NCBI RefSeq assembly: GCF_040448685.1
Contig: NZ_CP159290.1
Coordinates: 186,001 to 250,000, forward strand
Length of the DNA stretch: 64,000 nucleotides
Source: Cellulosimicrobium sp. ES-005
GTDB lineage: Bacteria > Actinomycetota > Actinomycetes > Actinomycetales > Cellulomonadaceae
Direction: 5' to 3'
Under the pieces are notes generated by a model. That model had not been told where the DNA came from, did no database searches, and saw only the letters and a list, made by a program, of their open reading frames with translations. This document shows, piece after piece, positions 33,701 to 41,489 of the stretch; the stretch's first letter is position 1; each line of letters begins with the position of its first letter. The translations under genes and the position numbers were made by a program.

Positions 33701-33991
33701 TCAGTCCTGCGTCTCGGCCGCCGCCGTGCTGGGCAGCTCGGGCTCCGGCGTCCACGCGAGCGCGAGCTCGGCGGCGCGGTCCAGGACGTCCTGCACGGTA
33801 CGGCCCGAGCCGTCGTGCGCGGCCAGCCCGGCGACGTAGCCCGCGACGAACGTCGTGAGGGGCGCGGCCGGACGCTCGATGCCGTGCGCGGCGTCGCGCG
33901 CGAGGTCCAGGATCGCGCCGATGTCCACCACCTGGGGGTCGAGGTCGAGGTCGCCCGCCAGCGCGTCGACCCAGCGCTCCAAGTTCGTCAT
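33701..33991 (-). CDS. DUF6457-type small protein
   Basis: The 96-aa helical product begins MTNLERWVDALAGDLDLD and contains ILDLARDAAHGIERPAAPLTTFVAGYVAGLA. Small acidic proteins like this are commonly coded between mobA-like and moaD genes in actinobacteria. Role unknown, probably in molybdenum-cofactor handling. Its ATG overlaps the stop of the MobA-like gene by 4 nt. Confidence 0.75.
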   Translation of the reverse strand: MTNLERWVDALAGDLDLDPQVVDIGAILDLARDAAHGIERPAAPLTTFVAGYVAGLAAHDGSGRTVQDVLDRAAELALAWTPEPELPSTAAAETQD

Positions 33992-34644
33992 CGTGGCCTC
34001 CTGCTGTCGTCGGGGGTGTCGTCGGGCGCCGGTTCCGCACCCGCGCCCAGGCGGCGGTCCTGCTCGCGGGCATCCTCCCACGTGTCGACGTCGTCGGTGG
34101 CGCCGTCCTCGTCGGGGACGGCGAGCGCGGGCAGTCCCGCGAGCAGGCGGCGCACCGAGGCGCCGTGCACCGCGGGCAGGGCGTCGAGCGCGCCCTGGAG
34201 CGCCGCCCGCTCGTAGAGCCCCACGAGCCACTGGTCGCGCCCGCCGCGCACCGCGTGCACGGCCACCTCGTCCGTCCGCCGGCGCGCCGCGGCGAGCAGC
34301 GCGGGCACCGCCTCCGCGGCCCGGGGGACGTCGCACGCGAGCACGAGCACCCAGGCCGCGCCGCCGTCGTCAGGCCCGGGCAGGGCCGCCAGCCCGGCCG
34401 CGATGCCCGCGACGGGCCCCCCGAAGGGCGGGTCCTCGCGCGTCAGGGCGTAGCGGGCGGGGTCGGCGAGCTCGTCCGGCCCGACGACGACGGTCCGCAC
34501 CGCGCCGGCGGTCGCCGCGAGCGCGTGCTCCAGCAGGGGACGGCCCCCGACGACGACGCCCGGCTTGGGCGTCCCGAGCCGCGCCGCGCGACCTCCGGCC
34601 AGCACGAGGGCGTCGAAGGCGAACGCCGGGCGGGGTTCCGTCAC
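33988..34644 (-). CDS. mobA: MobA-like nucleotidyltransferase
   Basis: The 218-aa product has the NTP-transferase start FDALVLAGGRAARLGTPKP, the Mg/nucleotide site VLVLACDVPRAAEAVP and DQWLVGLYERAALQGAL with the late conserved VRRLLAGLP. This is the molybdenum cofactor guanylyltransferase type that converts Mo-molybdopterin to the bis-MGD form used by NarG. The GTG start overlaps the moaC stop by 4 nt. It is shorter in the middle than E. coli MobA-like enzymes with GTP specificity, so MocA-like specificity cannot be excluded. Confidence 0.85.
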   Translation of the reverse strand: MTEPRPAFAFDALVLAGGRAARLGTPKPGVVVGGRPLLEHALAATAGAVRTVVVGPDELADPARYALTREDPPFGGPVAGIAAGLAALPGPDDGGAAWVLVLACDVPRAAEAVPALLAAARRRTDEVAVHAVRGGRDQWLVGLYERAALQGALDALPAVHGASVRRLLAGLPALAVPDEDGATDDVDTWEDAREQDRRLGAGAEPAPDDTPDDSRRPR

Positions 34645-35123
34645 GGCTCGCGGTGCCAGTCGCCGGACTTGCCCCCGGTCTTGGCGACGAGGCGCACGTC
34701 CGTGAGCTCGACGGACTTGTCGAGCCCCTTGACCATGTCGACGACCGCGAGGCCCGCGACGGCCACGGCGGTGAGTGCCTCCATCTCGACGCCCGTGCGG
34801 TCGGCGGTGCGCACGGTCGCGGTGACGTCGACGCCGTGGTCGCCCACGACGAGGTCGACGACCGCGCCGTGCACCCCGATGACGTGCGCGAGCGGCAGCA
34901 GCTCCGCTGTGCGCTTGGCGCCCGCGATGCCCGCGATGCGCGCGACGGCGAGCACGTCGCCCTTGGGGACGGTGCCGTCGCGCAGCGCCGCGACGATCTC
35001 CGGCGAGCACCGCACGACGCCGGTCGCCGTCGCGGAACGGACGGTGGGCTGCTTGGCGGTGACGTCGACCATGCGGGCGTGGCCGCGCTCGTCCAGGTGC
35101 GTGAAGTCGTGCGTGGGGCTCAT
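34641..35123 (-). CDS. moaC: Cyclic pyranopterin monophosphate synthase
   Basis: The 160-aa product has MoaC signatures: MVDVTAKQPTVRSATATGVV, KGDVLAVARIAGIAGAKRTAELLPLAHVI (active-site Lys and His), GVEMEALTAVAVAGLAVVDMVK and LVAKTGGKSGDW. It completes conversion of GTP-derived intermediate to precursor Z after MoaA, which is not in the window. GAGAGT lies 6 nt upstream of the ATG in leaderless position. Confidence 0.96.
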   Translation of the reverse strand: MSPTHDFTHLDERGHARMVDVTAKQPTVRSATATGVVRCSPEIVAALRDGTVPKGDVLAVARIAGIAGAKRTAELLPLAHVIGVHGAVVDLVVGDHGVDVTATVRTADRTGVEMEALTAVAVAGLAVVDMVKGLDKSVELTDVRLVAKTGGKSGDWHREP

Positions 35124-35129
35124 GGCGCC

Positions 35130-35135
35130 ACTCTC
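35130..35135 (-). promoter_or_regulatory. Leaderless -10 hexamer of the moaC operon
   Basis: Minus-strand GAGAGT ends 6 nt before the moaC ATG at 35123. Confidence 0.4.
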
Positions 35136-35165
35136 GCACGCGCGTGCGGAGAGGGTTCCCGACGA

Positions 35166-36497
35166 TCAGTCCAGGAGCAGGACCCGGACGGCGTCGCCGG
35201 GCTCGACCGACGTGACGTCCGCGCCGACGACGGCGAGCGCGTCGGCGTGCGCGAGCGCGCTCACGCGGTGCGAGCCGGACCCCCGCGCCTCCGCGGGGTC
35301 CGCCCCGCGGTCGCGGTGCCGGCCGGCCGGGACGACGCGGGCGCCGTCGGCCGCGGTGTGCCGCACGAGCACGAGCTGCTCGCGGCCTGCCGGCGAGGAC
35401 CAGCCCTCGGCGGCGACGCGGCCGACGAGCGCACGCCCCTGCCCGGGGACGCCCCGCAGGCGGTCCAGGACGGGGCGCACGAACAGCTCGAACGACACGA
35501 ACGCGCTCACGGGGTTGCCGGGCAGCGCGAGCCACGGGACGCCGCGCCACCGCGCGAGGCCCTGCGGCTTGCCGGGCTGCATCCCGACGGCGACGAGCCG
35601 CGCGTCGGCGACGGCGCCCTCCCACGCCGTCCCGGCGCGCGTCGCGGGGTCGAGGATCTCGCGCACGACGTCGAACGCGCCCGCGCTCACCCCGCCCGTG
35701 CTGACGAGGAGGTCGGGCGAGGCGCCGTCGAACGCACCCAGCAGGTCGTCGAGGGCCGCGACGAGCGCGGCGGCCGTGTCGCCGACCGCGCCCCGCCGCA
35801 CGACGTGCGCCCCGGCCGCGCGCGCCGACGCGGCGAGCAGGACGGAGTTCGAGTCGGGGATCCGACCCGGCCCCGGCGCGGTCCCCGGCGCGACGAGCTC
35901 GCTGCCCGTGGAGAGCACCGCGACGCGGGGCGCGCGGTGCACCGGCACGGTCGCGTGCCCCGCCGACGCCGCGACCGAGACGTGCCGAGCCGTCAGCACG
36001 GCTCCCGCCTCCACGACCACGTCACCGCGGCGCACGTCCTCGCCCCGCGCCCGCACGTTGCTGCGCGACGCGTCGTGGACCTCGACGGTCGCGGGGCCGC
36101 TCCCGGCCGCCCCCGGCGTGAACCGCCCGGTCGACGTGCGCTCGACCGGAACCACGAGGTCGGCGCCGCGCGGCACCGGCGCCCCGGTCATGACCCGGAC
36201 CGCCTCGCCGGCCCCGAGGAGGGTGTCGAGCCCCGGTGCCCCCGCCGCGACGTCGCCGACCACGCGCAGCGCGACCGGCGACGCCGTCGTGGCCCCGGCC
36301 ACGTCCTCCGACCGCACCGCGTACCCGTCCATCGCGGACGCGTCGAACGCGGGCGCGTCGAGCGTCGAGACGACGTCCGCCGCGAGGACCGCCCCGACCG
36401 CGTCCTCGAGCGGGACGTCCGTCGACGGCGTCGGGCGGACGAGCGCGAGCGCGTCGTCGGCGTGCTGGGCGATCGTCCGGCGCGGCTCGCGGGTCAT
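35166..36497 (-). CDS. moeA: Molybdopterin molybdenumtransferase
   Basis: The 443-aa product shows MoeA domains: ALVRPTPSTDVPLEDAVGAVLA, FDASAMDGYAVRSEDV, RVMTGAPVPRGADLVVPVE, VLSTGSELV, the catalytic-domain DLLVSTGGVSAGAFDVVREIL and WLALPGNPVSAFVSFELFVRPVL. It inserts molybdate into adenylated molybdopterin. The gene has its own TACGGT box 6 nt before the ATG and lies 42 nt upstream of moaC on the same strand, so the whole moeA-moaC-mobA-DUF6457-moaD set may be read together. Confidence 0.96.
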   Translation of the reverse strand: MTREPRRTIAQHADDALALVRPTPSTDVPLEDAVGAVLAADVVSTLDAPAFDASAMDGYAVRSEDVAGATTASPVALRVVGDVAAGAPGLDTLLGAGEAVRVMTGAPVPRGADLVVPVERTSTGRFTPGAAGSGPATVEVHDASRSNVRARGEDVRRGDVVVEAGAVLTARHVSVAASAGHATVPVHRAPRVAVLSTGSELVAPGTAPGPGRIPDSNSVLLAASARAAGAHVVRRGAVGDTAAALVAALDDLLGAFDGASPDLLVSTGGVSAGAFDVVREILDPATRAGTAWEGAVADARLVAVGMQPGKPQGLARWRGVPWLALPGNPVSAFVSFELFVRPVLDRLRGVPGQGRALVGRVAAEGWSSPAGREQLVLVRHTAADGARVVPAGRHRDRGADPAEARGSGSHRVSALAHADALAVVGADVTSVEPGDAVRVLLLD

Positions 36498-36503
36498 GCC
36501 CGC

Positions 36504-36509
36504 ACCGTA
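36504..36509 (-). promoter_or_regulatory. Leaderless -10 hexamer of moeA
   Basis: Minus-strand TACGGT ends 6 nt before the ATG at 36497. Confidence 0.55.
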
Positions 36510-36543
36510 GCGGAGCCCGGGTGCCGACTCCGGACGAGTGGGC

Positions 36544-36549
36544 TAGGTT
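36544..36549 (+). promoter_or_regulatory. -10 hexamer of the first PAS-ANTAR gene
   Basis: TAGGTT fits TANNNT; transcription near 36556 gives a leader of about 46 nt ending in GGGAGG before the ATG at 36602. Confidence 0.45.
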
Positions 36550-36601
36550 GGAGGCGGAGTCATGAAGCGGCCCGCAGCCCCCCGAACTTTGGGAGGACAC
36601 C

Positions 36602-37354
36602 ATGGCCTCGATCTCCGCGACCACCACCCCCAGCCCCGAGCAGACCGCTCCCGTGCGCCCCGCAGCCCTCGCCGAGGTGCTCGCCGTGGGCACGCACCTG
36701 CTCGTGGGGCAGTACCGCGTCGAGCTCGGCACCGGGACCTGGTGGTGGTCGGACGAGGTGTACACGATGCACGGCTGGACGCCGGGGGACGTCGAGCCGA
36801 GCCTGGACGCGCTGCGCTCGCGCAAGCACCCCGACGACCGGGCCCGCGTCGTCCGCGCCGCGACGGACGCGATCCGCTCCGGCCGCCCCTTCTCGTGCGC
36901 GCACCGCATCGTCGACGGGCACGGCAAGGCCCGCTCGGTCGTCGTGACGGGCCAGGGCCGCCGGGACGCTCGCGGCCGCGTCGTCGAGATCGCGGGCTAC
37001 GTCGTCGACGTCAGCCCGACCCACAAGGAGGCGCTGGAGCGCGAGTCGCAGCGCGCCGTGACGCGCGCGTTCGTCAGCCAGGCCGCCGTCGAGCAGGTCA
37101 AGGGCGTGCTCATGGCCGTGCACGGCGTCGACGACGTCGCGGCCGGCCAGCTCCTCGCCGAGGCGGCGGGCGAGGCGGGCGTCCCGGTCCAGGAGACGGC
37201 GACGCAGGTCATGCGCGCGCTGAGCAAGGCCGGCGGGGTGGGCCCGACGGCCGAGGCGACGGTCGCGGGGGCGCTCGCCGCCGTGCGCCCGGTCGCCCGG
37301 CCCCGCGCGCACGACGCCCAGCTCGCCCGCCGCCGCGAGCCCGCGCGCTCGTGA
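36602..37354 (+). CDS. PAS-ANTAR regulator (copy 1)
   Basis: The 250-aa product has a PAS domain of the PAS_3 type (about residues 32-140; GTWWWSDEVYTMHGWTPGDVE, RKHPDDRARV, HRIVDGHGKARSVVV) and an ANTAR domain (about 155-212; QAAVEQVKGVLMAVHGVDDVAAGQLL). ANTAR domains bind paired RNA hairpins and prevent transcription termination, here presumably gated by the PAS domain sensing a ligand or redox state. A Pro/Arg-rich tail follows. A close paralogue is coded at 39450-40190. The following SDR gene is 37 nt downstream. Confidence 0.88.
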   Translation: MASISATTTPSPEQTAPVRPAALAEVLAVGTHLLVGQYRVELGTGTWWWSDEVYTMHGWTPGDVEPSLDALRSRKHPDDRARVVRAATDAIRSGRPFSCAHRIVDGHGKARSVVVTGQGRRDARGRVVEIAGYVVDVSPTHKEALERESQRAVTRAFVSQAAVEQVKGVLMAVHGVDDVAAGQLLAEAAGEAGVPVQETATQVMRALSKAGGVGPTAEATVAGALAAVRPVARPRAHDAQLARRREPARS

Positions 37355-37391
37355 GCCGGAGCAGAGGACCCCGACGGAACGGAGGGACGAC

Positions 37392-38252
37392 ATGACGGAC
37401 GAGACGGCCTTCCCGGCCCAGCAGCAGGAGCCGCCCGGCCTCACGAGGCCCATGGACCCGGCGCCCGACCACGGCGAGGAGTCGTACCGGGGGAGCGGGC
37501 GGCTCGAGGGTCTGCGCGCGCTCGTGACGGGCGGCGACTCGGGCATCGGCCGCGCGGTCGCGATCGCCTACGCGCGCGAGGGCGCGGACGTCGCGATCGG
37601 CTACCTGCCCGAGGAGCAGGAGGACGCCGAGGAGACGGCGCGCTGGGTCCGCGAGGCGGGCCGCACGTGCGCCCTCCTGCCCGGCGACCTGACCGACGAG
37701 GCGACCGCCCGCGACCTGCCCGGGCGCGCCGTCGCGGAGCTCGGCGGGCTCGACGTCCTCGTCAACAACGCCGGGTTCCAGATGGCGCGGCGCGAGTCCA
37801 TCGAGGACGTCACGACCGCGGAGATCGACCGCGTCCTCAAGACGAACCTCTACGCGCTGCTCTGGGTCACCCAGTCGGCGCTCGAGCACCTGGGGGAGGG
37901 GTCGGCGATCGTCAACAACTCGTCGATCCAGGCGTTCCAGCCCTCGACGTCGCTGCTCGACTACGCGTCGACCAAGGCCGCGATCAACAACCTCACGGTG
38001 AACCTCGCGGCGGAGCTCGGGCCGCGGGGCATCCGGGTCAACGCCGTCGCTCCCGGACCCATCTGGACCCCGCTCCAACCGGCCACCCAGCCGGAGGAGA
38101 AGATCGAGACGTTCGGCCAGGACACGCCGCTCGGGCGGGCCGGGCAGCCCGCGGAGGTCGCGCCGGCGTTCGTCTTCCTCGCCTCCCCGACGGACGCGAG
38201 CTACGTCTCCGGCACCGTCCTCGGGGTGACGGGAGGCAAGCCCGTGTTCTAG
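37392..38252 (+). CDS. SDR family oxidoreductase (YghA-like)
   Basis: The 286-aa product has a 40-residue N-terminal extension (PGLTRPMDPAPDHGEESYRG) typical of YghA/general-stress SDRs, the cofactor motif LVTGGDSGIGRAVA, NNAG (LVNNAGFQMA), the catalytic Ser in VNNSSIQAF and Tyr-Lys in DYASTKAAI, and the closing VSGTVLGVTGG. It would reduce or oxidise small alcohols or aldehydes with NAD(P). GGAGG precedes the ATG. It is probably co-transcribed with the upstream PAS-ANTAR gene. Confidence 0.92.
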   Translation: MTDETAFPAQQQEPPGLTRPMDPAPDHGEESYRGSGRLEGLRALVTGGDSGIGRAVAIAYAREGADVAIGYLPEEQEDAEETARWVREAGRTCALLPGDLTDEATARDLPGRAVAELGGLDVLVNNAGFQMARRESIEDVTTAEIDRVLKTNLYALLWVTQSALEHLGEGSAIVNNSSIQAFQPSTSLLDYASTKAAINNLTVNLAAELGPRGIRVNAVAPGPIWTPLQPATQPEEKIETFGQDTPLGRAGQPAEVAPAFVFLASPTDASYVSGTVLGVTGGKPVF

Positions 38253-38577
38253 GGCCTGGAAGAGACCTCCCCGTGCGGGCCGCGGACGGATCGGCCGAGG
38301 GCCGCGACCCGCCCGGGAGGGTCGGAGGGCAGGCGTCCGCGCCTGCCCGGGGGCGGGTCCGCCGCGAGAGCGGCGGTGCCCCAGGGACACCAGCCGCCAC
38401 GCCCTGTGCGGGCGAGACGGCCACCGCCCCCGACTCGTCCGGGCGCCCAGCCCGGGCGGGGCCTCCGGCACGACCGGTGAGGCGGGCCGCGCACGACGTC
38501 GCGGACCGCCTCCCTGGGTACCGGTCGCTGTGAGGGCGGCCTACGCTGGGGCCCGGGGGACCCGTGAGGAGGCCGAG
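38253..38577. other. Non-coding gap with two small hairpins
   Basis: No credible gene was seen in these 325 nt. Two adjacent perfect hairpins with 4-nt loops are present: 38327-38348 (9-bp stem, loop TCCG) and 38359-38376 (7-bp stem, loop GAGA). They probably form the SDR gene's terminator. A TACGCT box at 38541-38546 and the GTGAGGAGG ribosome-binding site belong to the GAF-ANTAR gene. Confidence 0.55.
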
Positions 38578-39393
38578 ATGACGAGCATCGAGCAGAGCGT
38601 CGAGCAGGGCACGGTCGGCATGCCGGCGGGTCCGGGAGCCACCGTCCCCGCCCCGCAGACGGGGGGCGTCGCCGGGTTGCCCGAGATCGTGGGCGGCGTC
38701 GAGGACCAGAGCGTCGCCGGGCTCGTCGCGGACGCCGCGCGGGCGCTGGCCGACGAGCCGACCCTCCAGCAGACGCTCGACCGCGTCGTCGAGCTCGCGG
38801 TCTCCATGGTCGAGGGGTGCGAGTCCGCGGGCATCTCGCTCGTCACGCGCGGGCGGATCGAGAGCCCCGCGGTGTCCGACCCGCTCGTCGCGCGCGGCGA
38901 CGCGCTCCAGTACGAGCTCCACGAGGGGCCGTGCCTGGACGCCGTCCACGACCACGCGCTGGTCGAGTCGGGCGACATCGAGTCCGACGCGCGCTGGCCG
39001 CTCTGGGCGCCCGCCGTCGCGCGCGAGCTCGGGGTCCGGTCGATGCTGTGCGTGCAGCTCTACACGTCGGAGAACGCGCACGGCGCGCTCAACATGTACT
39101 CGACGTCGCCCGACGCCTTCGGGCCCGACGACTACCACCTCGCGTCGACGTTCGCTGCCGTCGCTGCTGCCGCGATCTCCGCCGCGCGCACCGAGGAGCA
39201 GCTCCAGTCCGCCGTCCAGACGCGCACCCTCATCGGGCAGGCGCAGGGCATCATCATGGAGCGCTACTCGCTCACGGCCGGGCGCGCGTTCGCGGTGATG
39301 AGCCGCGTGTCCCAGGACGCGAACATCAAGCTCGTCGACATCGCGCGCCACATCGTCGACACGCGGCGCATCCCGGGGGTCGGGGCCGACTGA
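38578..39393 (+). CDS. GAF-ANTAR regulator
   Basis: The 271-aa product has an N-terminal region of about 40 residues, a GAF domain (about 45-205; QTLDRVVELAVSMVEGCESAGISLV, LHEGPCLDAVHD, SMLCVQLYTSENAHGALNMYS) and a C-terminal ANTAR domain (about 212-268; RTLIGQAQGIIMERYSLTAGRAFAVMSRVSQDANIKL). This is a one-protein RNA-binding antiterminator with a GAF sensor, a common actinobacterial arrangement. It lies between two PAS-ANTAR genes. Confidence 0.9.
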   Translation: MTSIEQSVEQGTVGMPAGPGATVPAPQTGGVAGLPEIVGGVEDQSVAGLVADAARALADEPTLQQTLDRVVELAVSMVEGCESAGISLVTRGRIESPAVSDPLVARGDALQYELHEGPCLDAVHDHALVESGDIESDARWPLWAPAVARELGVRSMLCVQLYTSENAHGALNMYSTSPDAFGPDDYHLASTFAAVAAAAISAARTEEQLQSAVQTRTLIGQAQGIIMERYSLTAGRAFAVMSRVSQDANIKLVDIARHIVDTRRIPGVGAD

Positions 39394-39449
39394 GGCGAGG
39401 CCGTCCCCGGCGGGCCCCGTGCCGCGGGCCGGTCCGGACGGTCCGTCGG

Positions 39450-40190
39450 TCAGTCGAGCGCGCCCGTGGGCGTGCCGTCGTCCGCACCTCCGAGGAGCCG
39501 GTCGATGCGACGTCGGGCAGTCTCGTCGAGCGCGCCTCCGCCCGCGCCCGCCACGCTCCCGTCGACGACGGCCGCGACCAGCCGGCGCGCGAGCTCGCGC
39601 ACGGGCACGTTCGCGTCGTTCGAGCGACGTCGCAGCAGCTCGAACGCGTCGTCCGGTCCGATCGCGAACGCCGTCATGAGGACGCCCTTGGCCTGCTCGA
39701 TCACCGAGCGTGACGCGTCCGCCGCGCGGATCGACGCCGTCGCCTCGCGCCGGGCCGCCTCCTCGTGCGCGGTCGTCAGGTCGACGAAGTACCCCACGAC
39801 GGCCGCCCACGGGGCCCCGCCGTCGAGGCGGCGGCCCTGCGCGGCCACGGCGAGCGTGCGAGTCCGGCCCGTCGCGTCCACGATGCGGTGCATGGACCCG
39901 AACGGCTCCCCGGTGCGCGCCGCGTGCGCGAGCTCGCTCGCGACGCGCTCCCGGTCCTCGGGGTGCTTGTGGGACAGGACGAGCGCCGTCGTCGGGACGA
40001 CCTCGCCGGGCGCGAAGCCGTGCATCTCGTACACCTCGTCCGACCACCACCACGTGTCCGTGGCGACGTCGACGCGGAAGCGCCCGACCGGCTGGGGGTC
40101 ACCCGGGCCGAGGGCGGCGAGGAGGTCGGCGAGAGCCGGAGGGACGACGTCGTCGGGTTCCGCGACGTCGGAGGGCAGGACAGCGTCCAT
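39450..40190 (-). CDS. PAS-ANTAR regulator (copy 2)
   Basis: The 246-aa product has the same order as copy 1: PAS (about residues 35-140; DTWWWSDEVYEMHGFAPGEVV, HKHPEDRERV, MHRIVDATGRTRTLAV) and ANTAR (about 158-215; RSVIEQAKGVLMTAFAIGPDDAFELLRRRS). The shared TWWWSDEVYxMHG motif marks the two as paralogues. The gene is convergent with the GAF-ANTAR gene and divergent from the DUF6328 gene. A TAATCT box on the minus strand at 40250-40255 is its likely -10, giving a leader of about 50 nt. Confidence 0.88.
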   Translation of the reverse strand: MDAVLPSDVAEPDDVVPPALADLLAALGPGDPQPVGRFRVDVATDTWWWSDEVYEMHGFAPGEVVPTTALVLSHKHPEDRERVASELAHAARTGEPFGSMHRIVDATGRTRTLAVAAQGRRLDGGAPWAAVVGYFVDLTTAHEEAARREATASIRAADASRSVIEQAKGVLMTAFAIGPDDAFELLRRRSNDANVPVRELARRLVAAVVDGSVAGAGGGALDETARRRIDRLLGGADDGTPTGALD

Positions 40191-40249
40191 CGATGGGGGT
40201 CCCCGGAGATCGATCAGGACGGAGCCGATTCCTGACCCCAGCAGAAGGA

Positions 40250-40255
40250 AGATTA
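40250..40255 (-). promoter_or_regulatory. -10 hexamer of the second PAS-ANTAR gene
   Basis: Minus-strand TAATCT matches TANNNT; the leader then contains a weak inverted repeat (plus-strand 40213-40238, arms GATCAGGA and TCCTGACC). Confidence 0.4.
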
Positions 40256-40282
40256 GCCCAGGGGCGGCGCGAGGGAGGACTC

Positions 40283-40792
40283 ATGACCACGCAGGTCAGC
40301 GACGGGCGTGACGAGTCGGCCGACGAACGGTCCGACCGCAACTGGGCCGAGCTGCTCCAGGAGCTGCGCGTCATGCAGATGGGCGTGCAGATCCTCACGG
40401 GGTTCCTGCTCACGCTGCCGTTCCAGCAGCGCTTCGGCGACCTCGACTCGTTCCAGACCGGTGTCTACCTCACCCTCGTGGCGCTCGCCGTGCTGTCCAC
40501 CGGCCTGTTCGTCACGCCCGTGAGCCTGCACCGCGCGCTGTTCCGCAAGCACCGCAAGACGGCGCTCGTCACCCTGAGCGACCGCATCGCCCGGGTCGGC
40601 GTGCTCGTCCTCGCGTTCGTCGTCACGGGGACGGTCCTGCTCGTGGTCGACGTCGTCGTGAACCGCACCGCGGCGCTGTGGTCGAGCGGCTGCGCGCTCG
40701 TCCTGCTCGTCGGCCTCTGGTTCGTCCTCCCGCGCCTCGTCGCCCACGGCTCCGCGACTGGTCCTGCACAGGTCCATGGAGCGCACCCCTGA
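40283..40792 (+). CDS. DUF6328 family membrane protein
   Basis: The 169-aa product has a polar N-terminus with NWAELLQELRVMQMGVQILTGFLLTLPFQQRF, then four hydrophobic helices (about residues 38-58, 65-85, 110-132, 138-158). The motif QELRVxQxGxQILxGFLL and RHRRK-like loop FRKHRKT are typical of this family of unknown function. GGGAGG lies 7 nt upstream of the ATG. It often travels with stress and ANTAR genes; this is a general impression, not tested. Confidence 0.8.
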   Translation: MTTQVSDGRDESADERSDRNWAELLQELRVMQMGVQILTGFLLTLPFQQRFGDLDSFQTGVYLTLVALAVLSTGLFVTPVSLHRALFRKHRKTALVTLSDRIARVGVLVLAFVVTGTVLLVVDVVVNRTAALWSSGCALVLLVGLWFVLPRLVAHGSATGPAQVHGAHP

Positions 40793-40945
40793 CGACGCGG
40801 TCTGAATTAGTGCCCGACTCCACCCGGAACGCAGGGGGTGGCCGCAAACGGTCCAGATGGTGAGAACCCTTATGCGCCCGATGGTCGATCTGCGACGGTT
40901 GGCCCCGTTCGCCCTCAGCAGGGGGGCCGAAAGCAGGGAGACGCG

Positions 40946-41383
40946 ATGAAGCGAACGATCATTGGCCTGGTCACCACAGGTCTGCTGGCACTCGGTGGCA
41001 GCGTCGGCCTGGCGGTACCGGCGACGGCAGCCACGGCCGATTGCCCGTTGGGGTATTCGTGCCAGTGGCGAGACACCGGCTACCGGACGGGCTCGGTCGA
41101 GGCCGGTCACTTCTCCTTCTTCGAGTGCCAGTACGACTTCTCTTGGCGTACGTACGCGGGCGTCGGCGGTAACGGTGGCTACTCAGTGAGCTCGGTCTCC
41201 AACAAGGGCAGGTACGAGTACGCCTTCTACTACATCAACCCGGGTTATCAGGGCCCTTCCTTCGGCCTCAAGCCCGGGTCGGGCGACGGCAACTTGGGCG
41301 ACAGCGGAGGGAATGCTCCCGCTGGGTTCAACGACGAACTGCTCTCGGGGGCGTTCGGCTCGGTCGAGTACGGGTGCAAGTAG
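40946..41383 (+). CDS. Secreted peptidase inhibitor I36-like protein
   Basis: The 145-aa product has a Sec signal peptide (MKRTIIGLVTTGLLALGG, cleavage near ATA/AT at about residue 30). The mature part shows the SMPI/I36 pattern: CPLGYSCQWRDTGYRTGS with two cysteines, a third Cys in FFECQYDF, then SVSSVSNKGRYEYAFYYINPGYQGPSFGLKPG and FNDELLSGAFGSVEYGCK. I36 proteins are beta/gamma-crystallin-like metalloprotease inhibitors. GGGAG lies 6 nt upstream of the ATG at 40946. Base composition is less G+C-rich than its neighbours. Confidence 0.7.
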   Translation: MKRTIIGLVTTGLLALGGSVGLAVPATAATADCPLGYSCQWRDTGYRTGSVEAGHFSFFECQYDFSWRTYAGVGGNGGYSVSSVSNKGRYEYAFYYINPGYQGPSFGLKPGSGDGNLGDSGGNAPAGFNDELLSGAFGSVEYGCK

Positions 41384-41398
41384 TCGTAGTGGGTGGTC

Positions 41399-41435
41399 GC
41401 GGGGCTGTCGAACATGACGACATCGACAGCCCCGC
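41399..41435 (+). terminator. Terminator of the I36-like gene
   Basis: A perfect 12-bp stem (41399-41410 with 41424-41435) separates the I36-like gene from the lipoprotein operon. Confidence 0.8.
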
Positions 41436-41489
41436 CCCACCACGTCCCCGGGTCACGTGTGCCGAAGTCTGAAGGGGTTGAGAGCTGCG

